Positions 9,031-22,529 of a stretch of DNA of 64,000 nucleotides are shown piece by piece. Positions within the stretch are counted from its first letter, which is position 1. Every line of letters starts with the position of its first letter. The notes below the pieces were generated by a model that was not told the origin of the DNA, made no database searches, and saw only the letters and a program-made list of their open reading frames with translations. The DNA lies in NCBI RefSeq assembly GCF_023347255.1, contig NZ_CP094466.1:1984001-2048000 (forward strand), in the 5' to 3' direction. The DNA is from Faecalibacterium sp. I4-3-84. GTDB taxonomy: Bacteria > Bacillota > Clostridia > Oscillospirales > Ruminococcaceae. The position numbers were made by a program, and so were the translations under genes.

Positions 9031-9085
9031 AAAAACCGGAACGATCCACCCGAAAAAAGGGACGATCGTTCCGGTTTTTGTTTTA
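9031..9085. terminator. Strong terminator after icd
   Basis: Arms 9031-9046 and 9064-9079 are exact complements (aaaaaccggaacgatc on the left) with a T-rich tail. The A-rich left arm would let it work for the facing minus-strand genes as well. Confidence 0.85.
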
Positions 9086-9110
9086 GGCAGGATGTGCGAC
9101 AAACTGGAAT

Positions 9111-9281
9111 TTAGTAACGCAAAAGGAAATATACGACATATACCCAACTAAGTAATCCATGAAAAATCGCCCAACCGACAGACTTCCACGTTGTATAACT
9201 AATAACCATAGCTAATGCACTTCCAAAAGTTATTCCTGATTTTACCGTTTTCTTGACATTCGTTGATTTATTATCTTCCAT
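9111..9281 (-). CDS. Small conserved-looking membrane protein, 56 residues
   Basis: A 56-residue protein: a polar, lysine-rich N-terminus (about 15 residues), then two probable membrane segments (ITFGSALAMVISYTTW and WAIFHGLLSWVYVVYFLL) with a short loop. GAGGA sits 8 bases before the ATG at 9281; an upstream in-frame GTG overlaps that site and is rejected. Base composition is clearly more AT-rich than the flanking genes. I recall similar short proteins in Firmicutes but know no function. It sits downstream of aroD on the same strand. Confidence 0.7.
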   Translation of the reverse strand: MEDNKSTNVKKTVKSGITFGSALAMVISYTTWKSVGWAIFHGLLSWVYVVYFLLRY

Positions 9282-9313
9282 GTTTGTTTCCTCCACAAAT
9301 TCCGAGTTGTTGG

Positions 9314-10069
9314 TTACAAATGCAGTGCATCCAGTACTTCATTTACGATGTCCAGCGATACCTGCCCCGGTGCACTTGCCTGTCCGGGATTGGCAAAGGT
9401 CATGGCGGAGCCAAGGGCTTCGCCGGAAAGGCGGCTCACCGCGCCCAGAGCTCCCATGCTCATGGTAATGATGGGAGTCTCCGGATGCCGGTCGGCCATT
9501 TCAGCGGTGGCAGCCAGAAGCTCCAGCACATCGGCACGGCTCTGGGGCATCACAGCCAGCTTGGGCAGATTAGCCCCGGCCTGCTGCATGGCAACCATGC
9601 GGCTCACCAGTTCGGCGCGCGGCGGCGTTTTATGGAAGTCGTGGCTGGAACACACCACTGCAGCCCCGGCGGTGTGGGCATCTTCGATCAGCGCGGGAAG
9701 CTCTGCGCCTGCAGTGAAAAATTCAATGTCGATCAGATCGGCGCAGTCGGTGGCAAGAACGGTGCGGATAAAATGAAGATACTCTTCGTGAGCCAAAGCG
9801 GCCTTGCCGCCTTCGGCTTTTGTGCGGAAGGTGAAAAGCAGCAGTTGATCCTTCAAGGCAACACGGAGCTTCGCGGCGCAGTGCACGATAGCCGGAAGGT
9901 CTTTTGCGCCTTCAAAGCAATCGATGCGCCATTCCACACAATCGGCGCGCAATGTGGAAAACTCGGCAGCTTTTTCAAGAACGGCGGTTTCCGTGGGCTC
10001 TACAATAGGAATAATAACTTTGGGGCGGCCCTCGCCGATGCAGCAGCCGCGGATGTTGACACGGGACAT
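9314..10069 (-). CDS. aroD: Type I 3-dehydroquinate dehydratase
   Basis: Third step of the shikimate pathway: dehydration of 3-dehydroquinate through a Schiff base. The 251-residue length fits type I enzymes. Seen residues: the Glu in VEWRID, the catalytic His in CSSHDFHKTP, the Schiff-base Lys in LPKLAVMP, and MSMGALGAVSR near the C-terminus. An AAAGGAG site precedes the ATG. No other shikimate gene is near, so it stands alone apart from the small membrane-protein gene downstream. Confidence 0.93.
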   Translation of the reverse strand: MSRVNIRGCCIGEGRPKVIIPIVEPTETAVLEKAAEFSTLRADCVEWRIDCFEGAKDLPAIVHCAAKLRVALKDQLLLFTFRTKAEGGKAALAHEEYLHFIRTVLATDCADLIDIEFFTAGAELPALIEDAHTAGAAVVCSSHDFHKTPPRAELVSRMVAMQQAGANLPKLAVMPQSRADVLELLAATAEMADRHPETPIITMSMGALGAVSRLSGEALGSAMTFANPGQASAPGQVSLDIVNEVLDALHL

Positions 10070-10240
10070 GGCGCTTCTCCTTTATGTAATAAGTATAGCT
10101 ATGTTATACAAGATATGGGGATGACTCCATAATACGTTCTGCCCGTCACCTTGTCAAGAAAAAGGCGCGCCCCGAAACGGGTGAAAAACAGGGGGATTCT
10201 TTGCTCTGCAAAGAAATTGGAAAAAAGTTGTCAAAAAGTG

Positions 10241-10269
10241 TTGACAGAGAGCGGGAGGTGTGGTATTAT
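10241..10269 (+). promoter_or_regulatory. rrn promoter P1
   Basis: Consensus TTGACA (10241-10246), 17-base spacer and TATTAT (10264-10269), about 375 bases before the 16S gene. It lies in the gene-free interval 10070-10644, which otherwise holds leader RNA with hairpins. Confidence 0.85.
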
Positions 10270-10426
10270 ATTTGAGCGCCAAGCGCTGAGGCAAAAGAAT
10301 GACTTCCGAAGCCTCAGCAGGAAGCCCTTGAAAAGAACCAATAGACGCTGAAAAGTTTCGGTTTGTTCTGAGAAACTTCTTAGATGTCCAAGTTCAGAAA
10401 GTTCAAAAGCTTCTAAAAAATAAGGC

Positions 10427-10455
10427 TTGACAAAAAACCACTTCGGTGGTAAAAT
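10427..10455 (+). promoter_or_regulatory. rrn promoter P2
   Basis: Consensus TTGACA (10427-10432), 17-base spacer and TAAAAT (10450-10455). With P1 it forms the tandem promoter layout usual for strongly expressed rRNA operons. Confidence 0.85.
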
Positions 10456-10644
10456 AAACAGGTCGTCAGCCGCAAGGCTGAGGCGCACAGGACCTTGAAA
10501 ATTGAACAATATCGAAAAACTTGTAAGGAACCTTTTAAGTGTTTGGAAAAACACTAAAAACAATTCCAAAAGTAATTCACACAGGACGCAAGCGATTGCG
10601 TGCTGAGCGAACAAGATTTAACACTTTAGAAGTGATAAATATCA

Positions 10645-15256
<4,612 letters not shown>

Positions 15257-15341
15257 ACAATTCGCTTGAGACTCTGAGAGTCAACGAAAAAATGTAAGCA
15301 GTGATTATTCAGTTTTGAAGGCACGTCCTTCTAAGAAACAC

Positions 15342-15370
15342 TGGACAAAGTACAACAAACATGTTATACT
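15342..15370 (+). promoter_or_regulatory. Predicted promoter just before 5S rRNA
   Basis: TGGACA (15342-15347), exactly 17 bases, then TATACT (15365-15370) with an extended -10 TG at 15362-15363. Predicted initiation falls near 15377, about nine bases before mature 5S. This would let 5S be made independently of the main operon transcript. Confidence 0.6.
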
Positions 15371-15385
15371 GGTTCAGTCAGATCG

Positions 15386-15501
<116 letters not shown>

Positions 15502-15511
15502 TTGAACAGAA

Positions 15512-15545
15512 AACGCTTCAGAAGAAATTCTGAGGCGTTTTTTTT
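15512..15545 (+). terminator. rrn operon terminator
   Basis: Arms aacgcttcagaa (15512-15523) and ttctgaggcgtt (15528-15539) pair around a gaaa tetraloop with one G-U, then a run of eight T. Confidence 0.9.
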
Positions 15546-15612
15546 GTCGGAAAATCAATAATTGAAATTCAAGGTACGATGCGATAGAATGAAAAGGGCA
15601 GGTGAAGAGAAT

Positions 15613-16473
15613 ATGGCATATGGAAAATCTATTGAGCTATTTTTGGTGAACGGGTCGCCAGACAGCATTATAACGGCAGAGCTTTCGAACTGGAACGGTA
15701 AAGCAATAAAAATTCCAAGGATTGACGTTCCGTCCTGTACGAGAAATGATATTATGCAGGCGGGCGTTTATTTCTTATTTTGCAAAGAGGATGATGGAAC
15801 AGAAGCTGTATACATTGGTGAAGCGGAAAATGTAAAAGAAAGACTTGTACAGCATATCCGTGATTATCAAGCCGAAAAAGAAAAGTATTACTGGACTACA
15901 GCTGTGATTTTTGTTGGTCGGGATTTGAATAAAGCATTGATACGGTATCTTGAAAATCGCTTTGTTGAAATTGCGAGAAATTGTAAACGCTATGAGGTTC
16001 TTACAAAAAATACATATCGCAATACTGTGATGAAAGAATCTCAAATTGCTGTAATGGAAGAATTTATTGACAATGTGAAAATTCTGATTAGTGCATTGGG
16101 ATATAAGGTTTTGGAAGCTGTTTTAAATACACCTACGCAAAATGATTCTTTACTTGATGATGAAATGTTGAGCATTGAAATTGGAAATGTTAAAGCAAAT
16201 GGTAAAGTGACAACGGAAGGTTTCGTTGTGCTGAAAGGTGCAACAGTAAATGAAAAAACATCCGACAAATCTTTGACCGCGGGTGCAGTGAAGTTGCGAG
16301 AAAAGTATTTTCAGGATGGGCATGTAAAAGATTTAGTACTGACAGATGATATCCTTTTTTCGAGTTCTTCGGCGGCAGCTGATTTCCTTTTAGGGTATAG
16401 TGTGAGTGGGCCCAGAACATGGAAAACAACGGATGGAAGAGCATTAAAAGACCTCGAAGCAAGTACAGTTTAA
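15613..16473 (+). CDS. GIY-YIG nuclease-family protein with C-terminal DUF4357
   Basis: A 286-residue protein. The N-terminal half has the GIY-YIG nuclease core in the form GVYFLF ... AVYIGEAENVKERL, with the family Arg; the C-terminus FSSSSAAADFLLGYSVSGPRTWK matches DUF4357. Such two-domain proteins are widespread singletons, sometimes near restriction or mobile loci; their role is not established. It is strikingly AT-rich beside GC-rich neighbours and lies directly after the rrn terminator, which suggests transfer. Start: ATG 15613, after a modest gaagaga site; ATG 15589 is an alternative. No own promoter is clear. Confidence 0.85.
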   Translation: MAYGKSIELFLVNGSPDSIITAELSNWNGKAIKIPRIDVPSCTRNDIMQAGVYFLFCKEDDGTEAVYIGEAENVKERLVQHIRDYQAEKEKYYWTTAVIFVGRDLNKALIRYLENRFVEIARNCKRYEVLTKNTYRNTVMKESQIAVMEEFIDNVKILISALGYKVLEAVLNTPTQNDSLLDDEMLSIEIGNVKANGKVTTEGFVVLKGATVNEKTSDKSLTAGAVKLREKYFQDGHVKDLVLTDDILFSSSSAAADFLLGYSVSGPRTWKTTDGRALKDLEASTV

Positions 16474-16542
16474 GATATTGGAGAAGTCGGCAGGCATTGT
16501 GAGGTGTTATTGTATCTTCCCAATGACAGACAATCATAAAAA

Positions 16543-16582
16543 GCGGCCCCGCCGCGTTGAGCATTCAACGTGACGGGGCCGC
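16543..16582 (-). terminator. murC terminator
   Basis: An 18-base imperfect stem (16543-16560 with 16565-16582) and a gcat loop. On the minus strand it is followed by five T (aaaaa at 16538-16542 on the plus strand). Confidence 0.8.
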
Positions 16583-16601
16583 ATATTTTATTGGCTGGAC
16601 T

Positions 16602-17984
16602 TTACTTATTATCAGCCACCATCATCTTGCTGGCCTTGTAGATGTCGCCGCAGCCGAGGGTGATGACCAGATCGCCCTCCCGGGCGTTCTGCTTGACCCA
16701 CTCGGCGGCCTCCTCCAGACTGTTCACCAGAACAGAGCCGGGAATCTGAGCGGCCAGTTTTGCACTGGTAATGGTGGGATCGTTGGGCTCACGGCTGCCC
16801 ATGATCGGGGTCAGCACAGTGATATCGGGGATCTTGAGCACATCCACAAAGTCGTTGAACAGCATCTTGGTGCGGCTGTATGTAAACGGCTGGTGGACGG
16901 CGATCAGACGCTTGTAGCCCATCTCCTTGGCAGTGTTCAGGGTAGCGCGCAGCTCGGTGGGATGATGCGCATAATCGTCCACCACCAGAGCGCCGTTACA
17001 CTCGCCGTAAACCTCAAAGCGGCGGCCAGCGCCCTTGAAATTCAGGGCTGCATCGGCGCACTGCTCCACGGTCAGGCCGATGAAGCGGCAGACGGCGCAC
17101 ATGGCAAGCGCATTGTAAATGTTGTGGTAGCCGGGCACGGCCAGCCGGATGTGGCCGGTGATTTTGCTCCACTCCTTCAGGTCGAACTCAAAGAAGCCAG
17201 GTTTGTATTCGTTCACGTTCAGTGCCTGATAATCGCCGTCGTTCTGGATGCCGAAGGTGCGCACGCGGCGGTCCAGCGTGTACATGACATCCATGGTGTT
17301 CTTGTCGTCGGCGTTGGCAAAGATCATGAACTTGGTCATCAGGGCAAAGCGCTTGAAGGCAAACTTCAGTTCGCCCATGCTGCCGTAGTAATCCAGATGG
17401 TCGTTGTCGATGTTCAGCACAACGGACAGGTACGGGGTCAGTTTCAGGAAGGTCTCGGCAAACTCACAGGACTCAATTACGATATCGTCGCCCTTGCCGG
17501 CCTTGCCGTAGCCATTGATCAGCGGAAGCTTGCCGCCGATGACGGCAGACGGGTCGCGGCCTGCCAACTCCAGCGCAGTGGTGATCATGGAAGTGGTGGT
17601 GGTTTTTCCGTGAGTGCCGGAGACGCAGATGCTCTGTTTGTACAGGCGGCTCACGTAACCCAACAGAACGCTGCGCTCGATGGTGGGGATGCCGTAGGAG
17701 GCAGCGGCATTCAGCTCCACGTTATCTTTGGAAATGGCGGCAGAGTAGACCACCATGTCGGTGCCGATCACATTATCGGCGCTGTGACCCAGGCTGACCT
17801 TGACACCCATCTCACGCTCGTAGCGGATGATGCTGCCATCCAGCACATCGCTGCCGGAGATCTCGTAGCCTTTTGCGGCAAGGATCTGGATGAGCGGATA
17901 CATGCCGCTGCCGCCGCAGCCGATGAAGTGGATCTTTTTTACATTGTCCAGCAGGTGCTGGTTGTAATCGGTGTACATGAACAT
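16602..17984 (-). CDS. murC: UDP-N-acetylmuramate-L-alanine ligase
   Basis: Adds the first L-alanine of the peptidoglycan stem peptide using ATP in the cytosol. The 460 residues show the N-terminal Rossmann motif GCGGSGM, the ATP loop GTHGKTTTT (residues 123-131), NIDNDHLDYY and the C-terminal DDYAHHPTE. The ATG at 17984 lies 9 bases after GGAGG; the longer reading from 18032 lacks a site. It is transcribed alone, ahead of the hairpin at 16543-16582, which also carries the plus-strand end of the GIY-YIG region. Confidence 0.95.
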   Translation of the reverse strand: MFMYTDYNQHLLDNVKKIHFIGCGGSGMYPLIQILAAKGYEISGSDVLDGSIIRYEREMGVKVSLGHSADNVIGTDMVVYSAAISKDNVELNAAASYGIPTIERSVLLGYVSRLYKQSICVSGTHGKTTTTSMITTALELAGRDPSAVIGGKLPLINGYGKAGKGDDIVIESCEFAETFLKLTPYLSVVLNIDNDHLDYYGSMGELKFAFKRFALMTKFMIFANADDKNTMDVMYTLDRRVRTFGIQNDGDYQALNVNEYKPGFFEFDLKEWSKITGHIRLAVPGYHNIYNALAMCAVCRFIGLTVEQCADAALNFKGAGRRFEVYGECNGALVVDDYAHHPTELRATLNTAKEMGYKRLIAVHQPFTYSRTKMLFNDFVDVLKIPDITVLTPIMGSREPNDPTITSAKLAAQIPGSVLVNSLEEAAEWVKQNAREGDLVITLGCGDIYKASKMMVADNK

Positions 17985-18205
17985 ATAAGGCAACCTCCAA
18001 ATAAATAACGGCCGCAGAGCAGACCGATTCAATCCATTCTATTAGGATACATCTTATTATATAATTTTTGGCGGACAAAATAAACAGGTAAACCCGAATT
18101 TTCGGAAAGAACCATAAATCCAATTCGGAATTTGTGATAAGTGTACAAGAAAACCGAAACCGGGAACTGCTTCATAAAAGATTTACATTTGCCTTTCCAA
18201 AATAC

Positions 18206-18235
18206 TTAACAACTTTGAATCATCTGTGGTAAAAT
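18206..18235 (+). promoter_or_regulatory. Predicted promoter of the first DegV gene
   Basis: TTAACA (18206-18211), 18-base spacer, TAAAAT (18230-18235) with an extended -10 TG at 18227-18228. Confidence 0.5.
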
Positions 18236-18314
18236 AGAAAAGGACAATTTTTTTGAGGGATCATAGGCGCGGCCGACAGAGGATGCAGAACGGTTTTATA
18301 AAAGGAGAAATAAT

Positions 18315-19163
18315 GTGAGAATCAAGATCACAGCGGACAGCACCTGCGACCTGTCCGAAGAGCTTTTGGCACAGTGGGACATTGCCCTGATGCCCATGCA
18401 CATTCTGATGGGCGAGGACAGCTATCTGGACGGCGTAACGATCCACCCGGCAGATGTGTTTGCCTATGTGAATGCGGGCGGCAAAATGCCCAAATCCGCC
18501 GCTGCAAATCTGGTGGAATATACCGATTTTTTTGAGCCGTTTGCCAAAGAGTGCGATGCGGTGATCCATATTTCGGTCAGCAGCAAGCTTTCGTCCTGCT
18601 TCCAGAATGCGAAGCTGGCGGCAGGCGAATTCGAGAATGTCTATGTGGTGGACAGCCAGAATATCTGTACCGGGCAGGGCTATCTGGTGCTGAAAGCGGC
18701 CAAGTGGGCTGCAGATGGCCTGACCCCCCGCAACATTACGATGCGTCTGCAGAGCCTTGCCAAACGGGTAGAGCTGAGCTTTGTACTGGACCGGCTGGAT
18801 TTTATGGCCAAGAGCGGCCGCTGCTCCGGTGTGCTGGCCTTCGGGGCAAACCTGCTGGGCATCAAGCCCGCACTGGAAGTGATCGACGGCGAACTGAAGG
18901 TAGTCAAAAAATACCGCGGCAGCCTGCCCATCTGCGTGGGCAAGTACATCACCGACCGTCTGGTGGAACGCGACGACATCGAGGACAGCCTTGTGTTCAT
19001 CTCCTCCTGCCAGCCGAAGCCCGGCTGCATGGACGCAGTGAAGGCGGGGCTGAAGAAATACGCCAGCTTCAAGGAATGCCACGAGACAGACATCGGCACC
19101 ACCATCGGCGGCTATTCCGGCCCGGGTACCATTGGCATCGTGTTTGCACGGAAGGAAAAATAA
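18315..19163 (+). CDS. DegV-family fatty-acid-binding protein (1)
   Basis: DegV proteins (FakB-like) bind a single fatty acid and, with the kinase FakA, feed exogenous fatty acids to phospholipid synthesis. The protein has 282 residues, with the N-terminal ITADSTCDLS, the ligand Ser region SVSSKLSSCFQNA, and DRLDFMAKSGRCSG in the lipid pocket. The start is GTG at 18315, 7 bases after AAGGAG; the overlapping ATG at 18313 reads straight into a stop. A second paralogue lies at 42936. No FakA gene is in the window. Confidence 0.9.
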   Translation: MRIKITADSTCDLSEELLAQWDIALMPMHILMGEDSYLDGVTIHPADVFAYVNAGGKMPKSAAANLVEYTDFFEPFAKECDAVIHISVSSKLSSCFQNAKLAAGEFENVYVVDSQNICTGQGYLVLKAAKWAADGLTPRNITMRLQSLAKRVELSFVLDRLDFMAKSGRCSGVLAFGANLLGIKPALEVIDGELKVVKKYRGSLPICVGKYITDRLVERDDIEDSLVFISSCQPKPGCMDAVKAGLKKYASFKECHETDIGTTIGGYSGPGTIGIVFARKEK

Positions 19164-19199
19164 AAAGTGGCTGTTGCACATGCGACAGCCACTTTTTCT
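19162..19199. terminator. Bidirectional terminator between DegV and coaBC
   Basis: Arms aaaaagtggctgt (19162-19174) and acagccacttttt (19185-19197) are exact complements. The converging genes DegV (+) and coaBC (-) share it. Confidence 0.85.
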
Positions 19200-20395
19200 C
19201 ACTGGGAGCGGCGTTTTAGAATTTCATCCAGAATGGCATCGGCCACATCGGCCTTGCTCATCAGCGGCAGCTCACGGGTGCCGTCCGGGGTAATGAGGGT
19301 GACTACATTGGTGTCCACACCAAAACCGGCACCGGCCACTTTCAGGTTGTTGGCAACCACCATGTCCAGATTCTTTTTGGTCAGCTTTGCGGAGGAGTTT
19401 TCCACAAGATCGCGGGTCTCCATGGAAAAACCGCACAGGAACTGGTGGGTCTTTTGGGGGCCGATGGTGCCCAGAATATCCGGCGTGCGTTCCAGAGAGA
19501 TGGACATGTCGCCGTCCTTTTTTTTGATCTTGTCGTTTGCCACGGCAGCGGGGCGGTAGTCGGCCACGGCAGCGGCCATAATGAGCACATCCGCAGCATC
19601 AAAGCGGCTGGTGACAGCTTCGTACATCTGCTGGGCGGTGGTCACGGGCACATCGGTGGTAAACTTGACCGGCTGCAGGGCAGTCTCGCCGTGGATAAGG
19701 GTGACATCCGCGCCGCGCATGGCGGCAGCCCGGGCAATGGCATAGCCCATCTTGCCGGTGGAATGGTTGGTGAGGTAGCGCACCGGGTCCAGCGGCTCCT
19801 GCGTGGGGCCGGCGGTGACGGCAATGCGCAGACCGGCAAGATCTTTGGGCCGGGCAATGGCATGCAGGATATACTCGATCAGAACATCTTCCTTAGGCAG
19901 ACGGCCGCTGCCAACATCCTTGCAGGCCAGCACGCCGCTCTCGGAGGGGATCACCGTGAAGCCGTAGCGTTCCAGCGTGGCGATATTATCCTGCGTGATG
20001 GGGTTTTCCAGCATGCCGGTATTCATGGCCGGAGAAACGAGTTTGGGGCACTTTGCGGCCAGCACTGTGGTGGTGAGCATATCATCGGCGATGCCGTGGG
20101 CCATCTTGGCGATGACGTTGGCAGTGGCCGGTGCTACAAGGATCACATCTGCCTTTTTGGCCAGCGAGATATGGGTGACATCAAACTTGAAATCGCGGTC
20201 AAAGGTGTCCACCATGCATTTGTGGCCGGTGAGGGTCTCAAAGGTGAGAGGAGTGATGAACTGGGTGGCGTTCCGGGTCATAATGACCTCCACATCGGCT
20301 CCCAGCTTGCGCAGTGCGCTGGCCACATTGGCCATTTTATAGGCGGCAATGCCGCCGCTTACGCCCAAAAGGACGCATTTTCCGTTCAGATCCAT
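19199..20395 (-). CDS. coaBC: Bifunctional CoaBC: phosphopantothenoylcysteine synthetase/decarboxylase
   Basis: Steps two and three of CoA synthesis from pantothenate. The N-terminal flavin decarboxylase (CoaC, residues about 1-185) has VSGGIAAYK, the active His in VTHISLAKKAD, PAMNTGM and the flap Cys in LACKDVGSGRLP. The C-terminal CTP-dependent synthetase (CoaB) has VTAGPTQEPLDPVRYLTN, STGKMGYAIA, AAAVADYRP and KIKK. 398 residues is the normal length. It diverges from coaX, so two pathway genes share one control region (20396-20623). Confidence 0.96.
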   Translation of the reverse strand: MDLNGKCVLLGVSGGIAAYKMANVASALRKLGADVEVIMTRNATQFITPLTFETLTGHKCMVDTFDRDFKFDVTHISLAKKADVILVAPATANVIAKMAHGIADDMLTTTVLAAKCPKLVSPAMNTGMLENPITQDNIATLERYGFTVIPSESGVLACKDVGSGRLPKEDVLIEYILHAIARPKDLAGLRIAVTAGPTQEPLDPVRYLTNHSTGKMGYAIARAAAMRGADVTLIHGETALQPVKFTTDVPVTTAQQMYEAVTSRFDAADVLIMAAAVADYRPAAVANDKIKKKDGDMSISLERTPDILGTIGPQKTHQFLCGFSMETRDLVENSSAKLTKKNLDMVVANNLKVAGAGFGVDTNVVTLITPDGTRELPLMSKADVADAILDEILKRRSQ

Positions 20396-20442
20396 TGGTC
20401 AAACCTCCTGCAAAAACGTACTGTTTCCACATTTCTTACCTT

Positions 20443-20471
20443 AGTATAATGCAAAAGTTCCGCCAGCACAA
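20443..20471 (-). promoter_or_regulatory. Predicted coaBC promoter
   Basis: On the minus strand: TTGTGC (20471-20466), 17-base spacer, TATACT (20448-20443). Confidence 0.55.
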
Positions 20472-20489
20472 CAAAATCTTTGTACGGGC

Positions 20490-20518
20490 TTGTAACTGGG
20501 GACAAAATGCGGTAAAAT
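20490..20518 (+). promoter_or_regulatory. Predicted coaX promoter
   Basis: TTGTAA (20490-20495), 17-base spacer, TAAAAT (20513-20518). It lies back to back with the coaBC promoter, the -35 boxes being 18 bases apart. Confidence 0.55.
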
Positions 20519-20623
20519 ACAGCTTGACAAAGAATAGACAGACTGCGGTGAGGGGCAGGCCATCGGGGAACTTTCTCCGCCGTCCTGCCGGATACTGCCG
20601 CGTTATAAAGGGAAAACAGAATT

Positions 20624-21520
20624 ATGATCTTAGCCATTGATATAGGCAACACCACCGTCGCCCTTGGGGGCATTCGGGACGGACGTGTATGCTTTGTGGC
20701 GCGCATGGACACGGTGCGCACCCGCACGGCTGCAGAATATCGTGTCGAAATGGATAAAATTTTTGCGCACCGCCGCCATCCTGAGCGCCCCATGCGCTTT
20801 GAGGGCGCTGTGCTCACCAGCGTGGTGCCCCAGATCACCGGGGCACTGGCCGAGTGCGCCCGCCATTATACGGGCAGGAAGCCGGTCATCGTCTCGCCGG
20901 AGATCCGAACCGGACTGACCATGGGGGTGGAGGAACCCCACGCCGTGGGCAAGGATCGCCTTGTGGATGCGGCTTATGCGGCGGCAAATTTTCCGCTGCC
21001 GGTGGTCACGGTGGATCTTGGCACTGCCACGACCTTTAATGTGGTGGACGAGAACCGCGTGTTCCGGGGCGGTGTCATCTGCCCGGGGCTTTCCACCGGG
21101 CTGCGGGCACTGGGCGACCGCTGTGCCCAGCTGCCGCAGGTGCATCTTGGCTCGCCCAAAAGTGCCATTGGCACCAACACCGAAAAATGCATGCTGTCCG
21201 GCTCCGTGATGGGCACGGCTGTGCTCATTGACGGCATGGTGCAGCGCATTGAGGAAGAGCTGGGCCGTCCGGCCACTCTGGTGGTAACAGGAGGGCTGGC
21301 AAAGTATGTGACACCGCTGTGCCGCCACCCGCTGACCTACGACCCGGAGCTGCTGATGAAGGGACTTGCCCTTTTGTACCAGCTCAATGCGTCCCAGCCG
21401 CAGCACCACAGTGCGGGCGGCGGCAGGCACTATGGCCGGCAGAACCAGCACGGCCATGCAAAACAGCGCACCTACCCCAAAAAGCGCACCCGCCGCGAGC
21501 CGGAAGCGCTGGTAGGCTGA
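20624..21520 (+). CDS. coaX: Type III pantothenate kinase with an extra basic tail
   Basis: Phosphorylates pantothenate, the first step of CoA synthesis; type III enzymes are not feedback-inhibited by CoA. Motifs: AIDIGNTTVALG (phosphate loop), GKDRLVDAAYAA, TVDLGTATTFNVVD, GGVICPGLSTG and VTGGLAKYV. The canonical domain ends near residue 255 (LLYQLN). About 43 further residues follow, rich in Gln, His, Gly, Lys and Arg, with GC-rich third codon positions like the rest of the gene. It is divergent from coaBC and precedes an oxidoreductase by 28 bases. Confidence 0.94.
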   Translation: MILAIDIGNTTVALGGIRDGRVCFVARMDTVRTRTAAEYRVEMDKIFAHRRHPERPMRFEGAVLTSVVPQITGALAECARHYTGRKPVIVSPEIRTGLTMGVEEPHAVGKDRLVDAAYAAANFPLPVVTVDLGTATTFNVVDENRVFRGGVICPGLSTGLRALGDRCAQLPQVHLGSPKSAIGTNTEKCMLSGSVMGTAVLIDGMVQRIEEELGRPATLVVTGGLAKYVTPLCRHPLTYDPELLMKGLALLYQLNASQPQHHSAGGGRHYGRQNQHGHAKQRTYPKKRTRREPEALVG

Positions 21521-21548
21521 CCAACGACAGGATGGGGAGAAAAATCAG

Positions 21549-22529
21549 ATGAAATTAGGCATTCTTGGCACGGGCAAGATCGTGCGGGAATTTTTGCCAT
21601 GGCTTGCAGAGCACACGCCTTTTACGGTGCAGGCCATCTGCAGCACCGAGCGCAGCGCCGAGCTGGCTCAGAGCCTTTGTGGCCAGTACGGCGTGCCGCA
21701 GCACACCACCAATTTTCTGGAACTGCTGCAATGGGTGGATGTGGTGTACATTGCAGTGCCGAACCTGCAGCATGTGCGCTATGCCCGCGTGGCGCTGGAA
21801 GCAGGCAAACATGTTATTGTGGAAAAGCCGCTGGCACCCACGGCAGCCCAGACTGAAGAACTGGTAAATCTGGCACGGCACAAAAAGGTGTTCCTGTTTG
21901 AAGCCATCACCACCCAGTACCTTGAAAACTACGCAAAGATCCGGGAGCTGCTGCCCCGCATTGGCACCGTGAAGCTGGTACAGTGCAATTTCAGCCAGTA
22001 TTCCAGCCGGTACGATGCCTTCTGTGCAGGCGATGTGCAGCCTGCCTTTGACCCGGCCTGTGCCGGAGGCGCTCTGATGGATCTTGGCGTATACAATGTA
22101 AGCTACATCGTGGGCCTGTTCGGGGAGCCGAATCAGGCCAAATATACCGCCAACATGGAGCGCGGCATCGACACCAGCGGCATCCTGACCATGGATTACA
22201 GCGGCTTCAAGGCCGTGAGCATCGCCGCCAAGGACTGCGCGGCCCCGGCCCGGTACATCATTCAGGGCACGAAGGGCTATATCCTGCAGAAGTCCACCGC
22301 CAACTGCTGCGGCGGCATCACCTTCCACCCTAACGAGGGCAAGGAAGAGCACTATAACTTGAATGGCGGCAGGCCCCGGCAGGCGGCAGAGTTTGAAGCC
22401 TTTGCCCGTGCGCTGGAGAGCGGAGATCAGGAGCTGTGCGGCCGGATGCAGGATACCACCATCGCGGTGAGCCGTGTGCTCACGGTGGCCCGCCGCAATG
22501 CGGGCATCCGCTTCCCGTGCGACCACTGA
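21549..22529 (+). CDS. Gfo/Idh/MocA-family oxidoreductase
   Basis: A 326-residue NAD(P)-dependent dehydrogenase. The N-terminal Rossmann fold begins KLGILGTGKIVREF; EKPLAPTAAQTEEL carries the family EKP motif with its catalytic Lys; GGALMDLGVYNVSYIVGLFG is the conserved C-terminal domain signature. The family acts on sugars, inositol, trans-dihydrodiols or biliverdin; the specific substrate is not visible. A ggGGAG site lies ahead of the ATG. It is probably co-transcribed with coaX, without an evident pathway link. Confidence 0.88.
   Translation: MKLGILGTGKIVREFLPWLAEHTPFTVQAICSTERSAELAQSLCGQYGVPQHTTNFLELLQWVDVVYIAVPNLQHVRYARVALEAGKHVIVEKPLAPTAAQTEELVNLARHKKVFLFEAITTQYLENYAKIRELLPRIGTVKLVQCNFSQYSSRYDAFCAGDVQPAFDPACAGGALMDLGVYNVSYIVGLFGEPNQAKYTANMERGIDTSGILTMDYSGFKAVSIAAKDCAAPARYIIQGTKGYILQKSTANCCGGITFHPNEGKEEHYNLNGGRPRQAAEFEAFARALESGDQELCGRMQDTTIAVSRVLTVARRNAGIRFPCDH

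Noticed and set aside
6512-9049. 845-codon minus-strand frame
   Set aside because: Shadow of the aminotransferase and icd genes, both secure by motif.
20630-21457. Minus-strand frame opposite coaX opening with a hydrophobic peptide
   Set aside because: Looks like a membrane start by chance; the coaX frame is secure and keeps coding-type third positions throughout.
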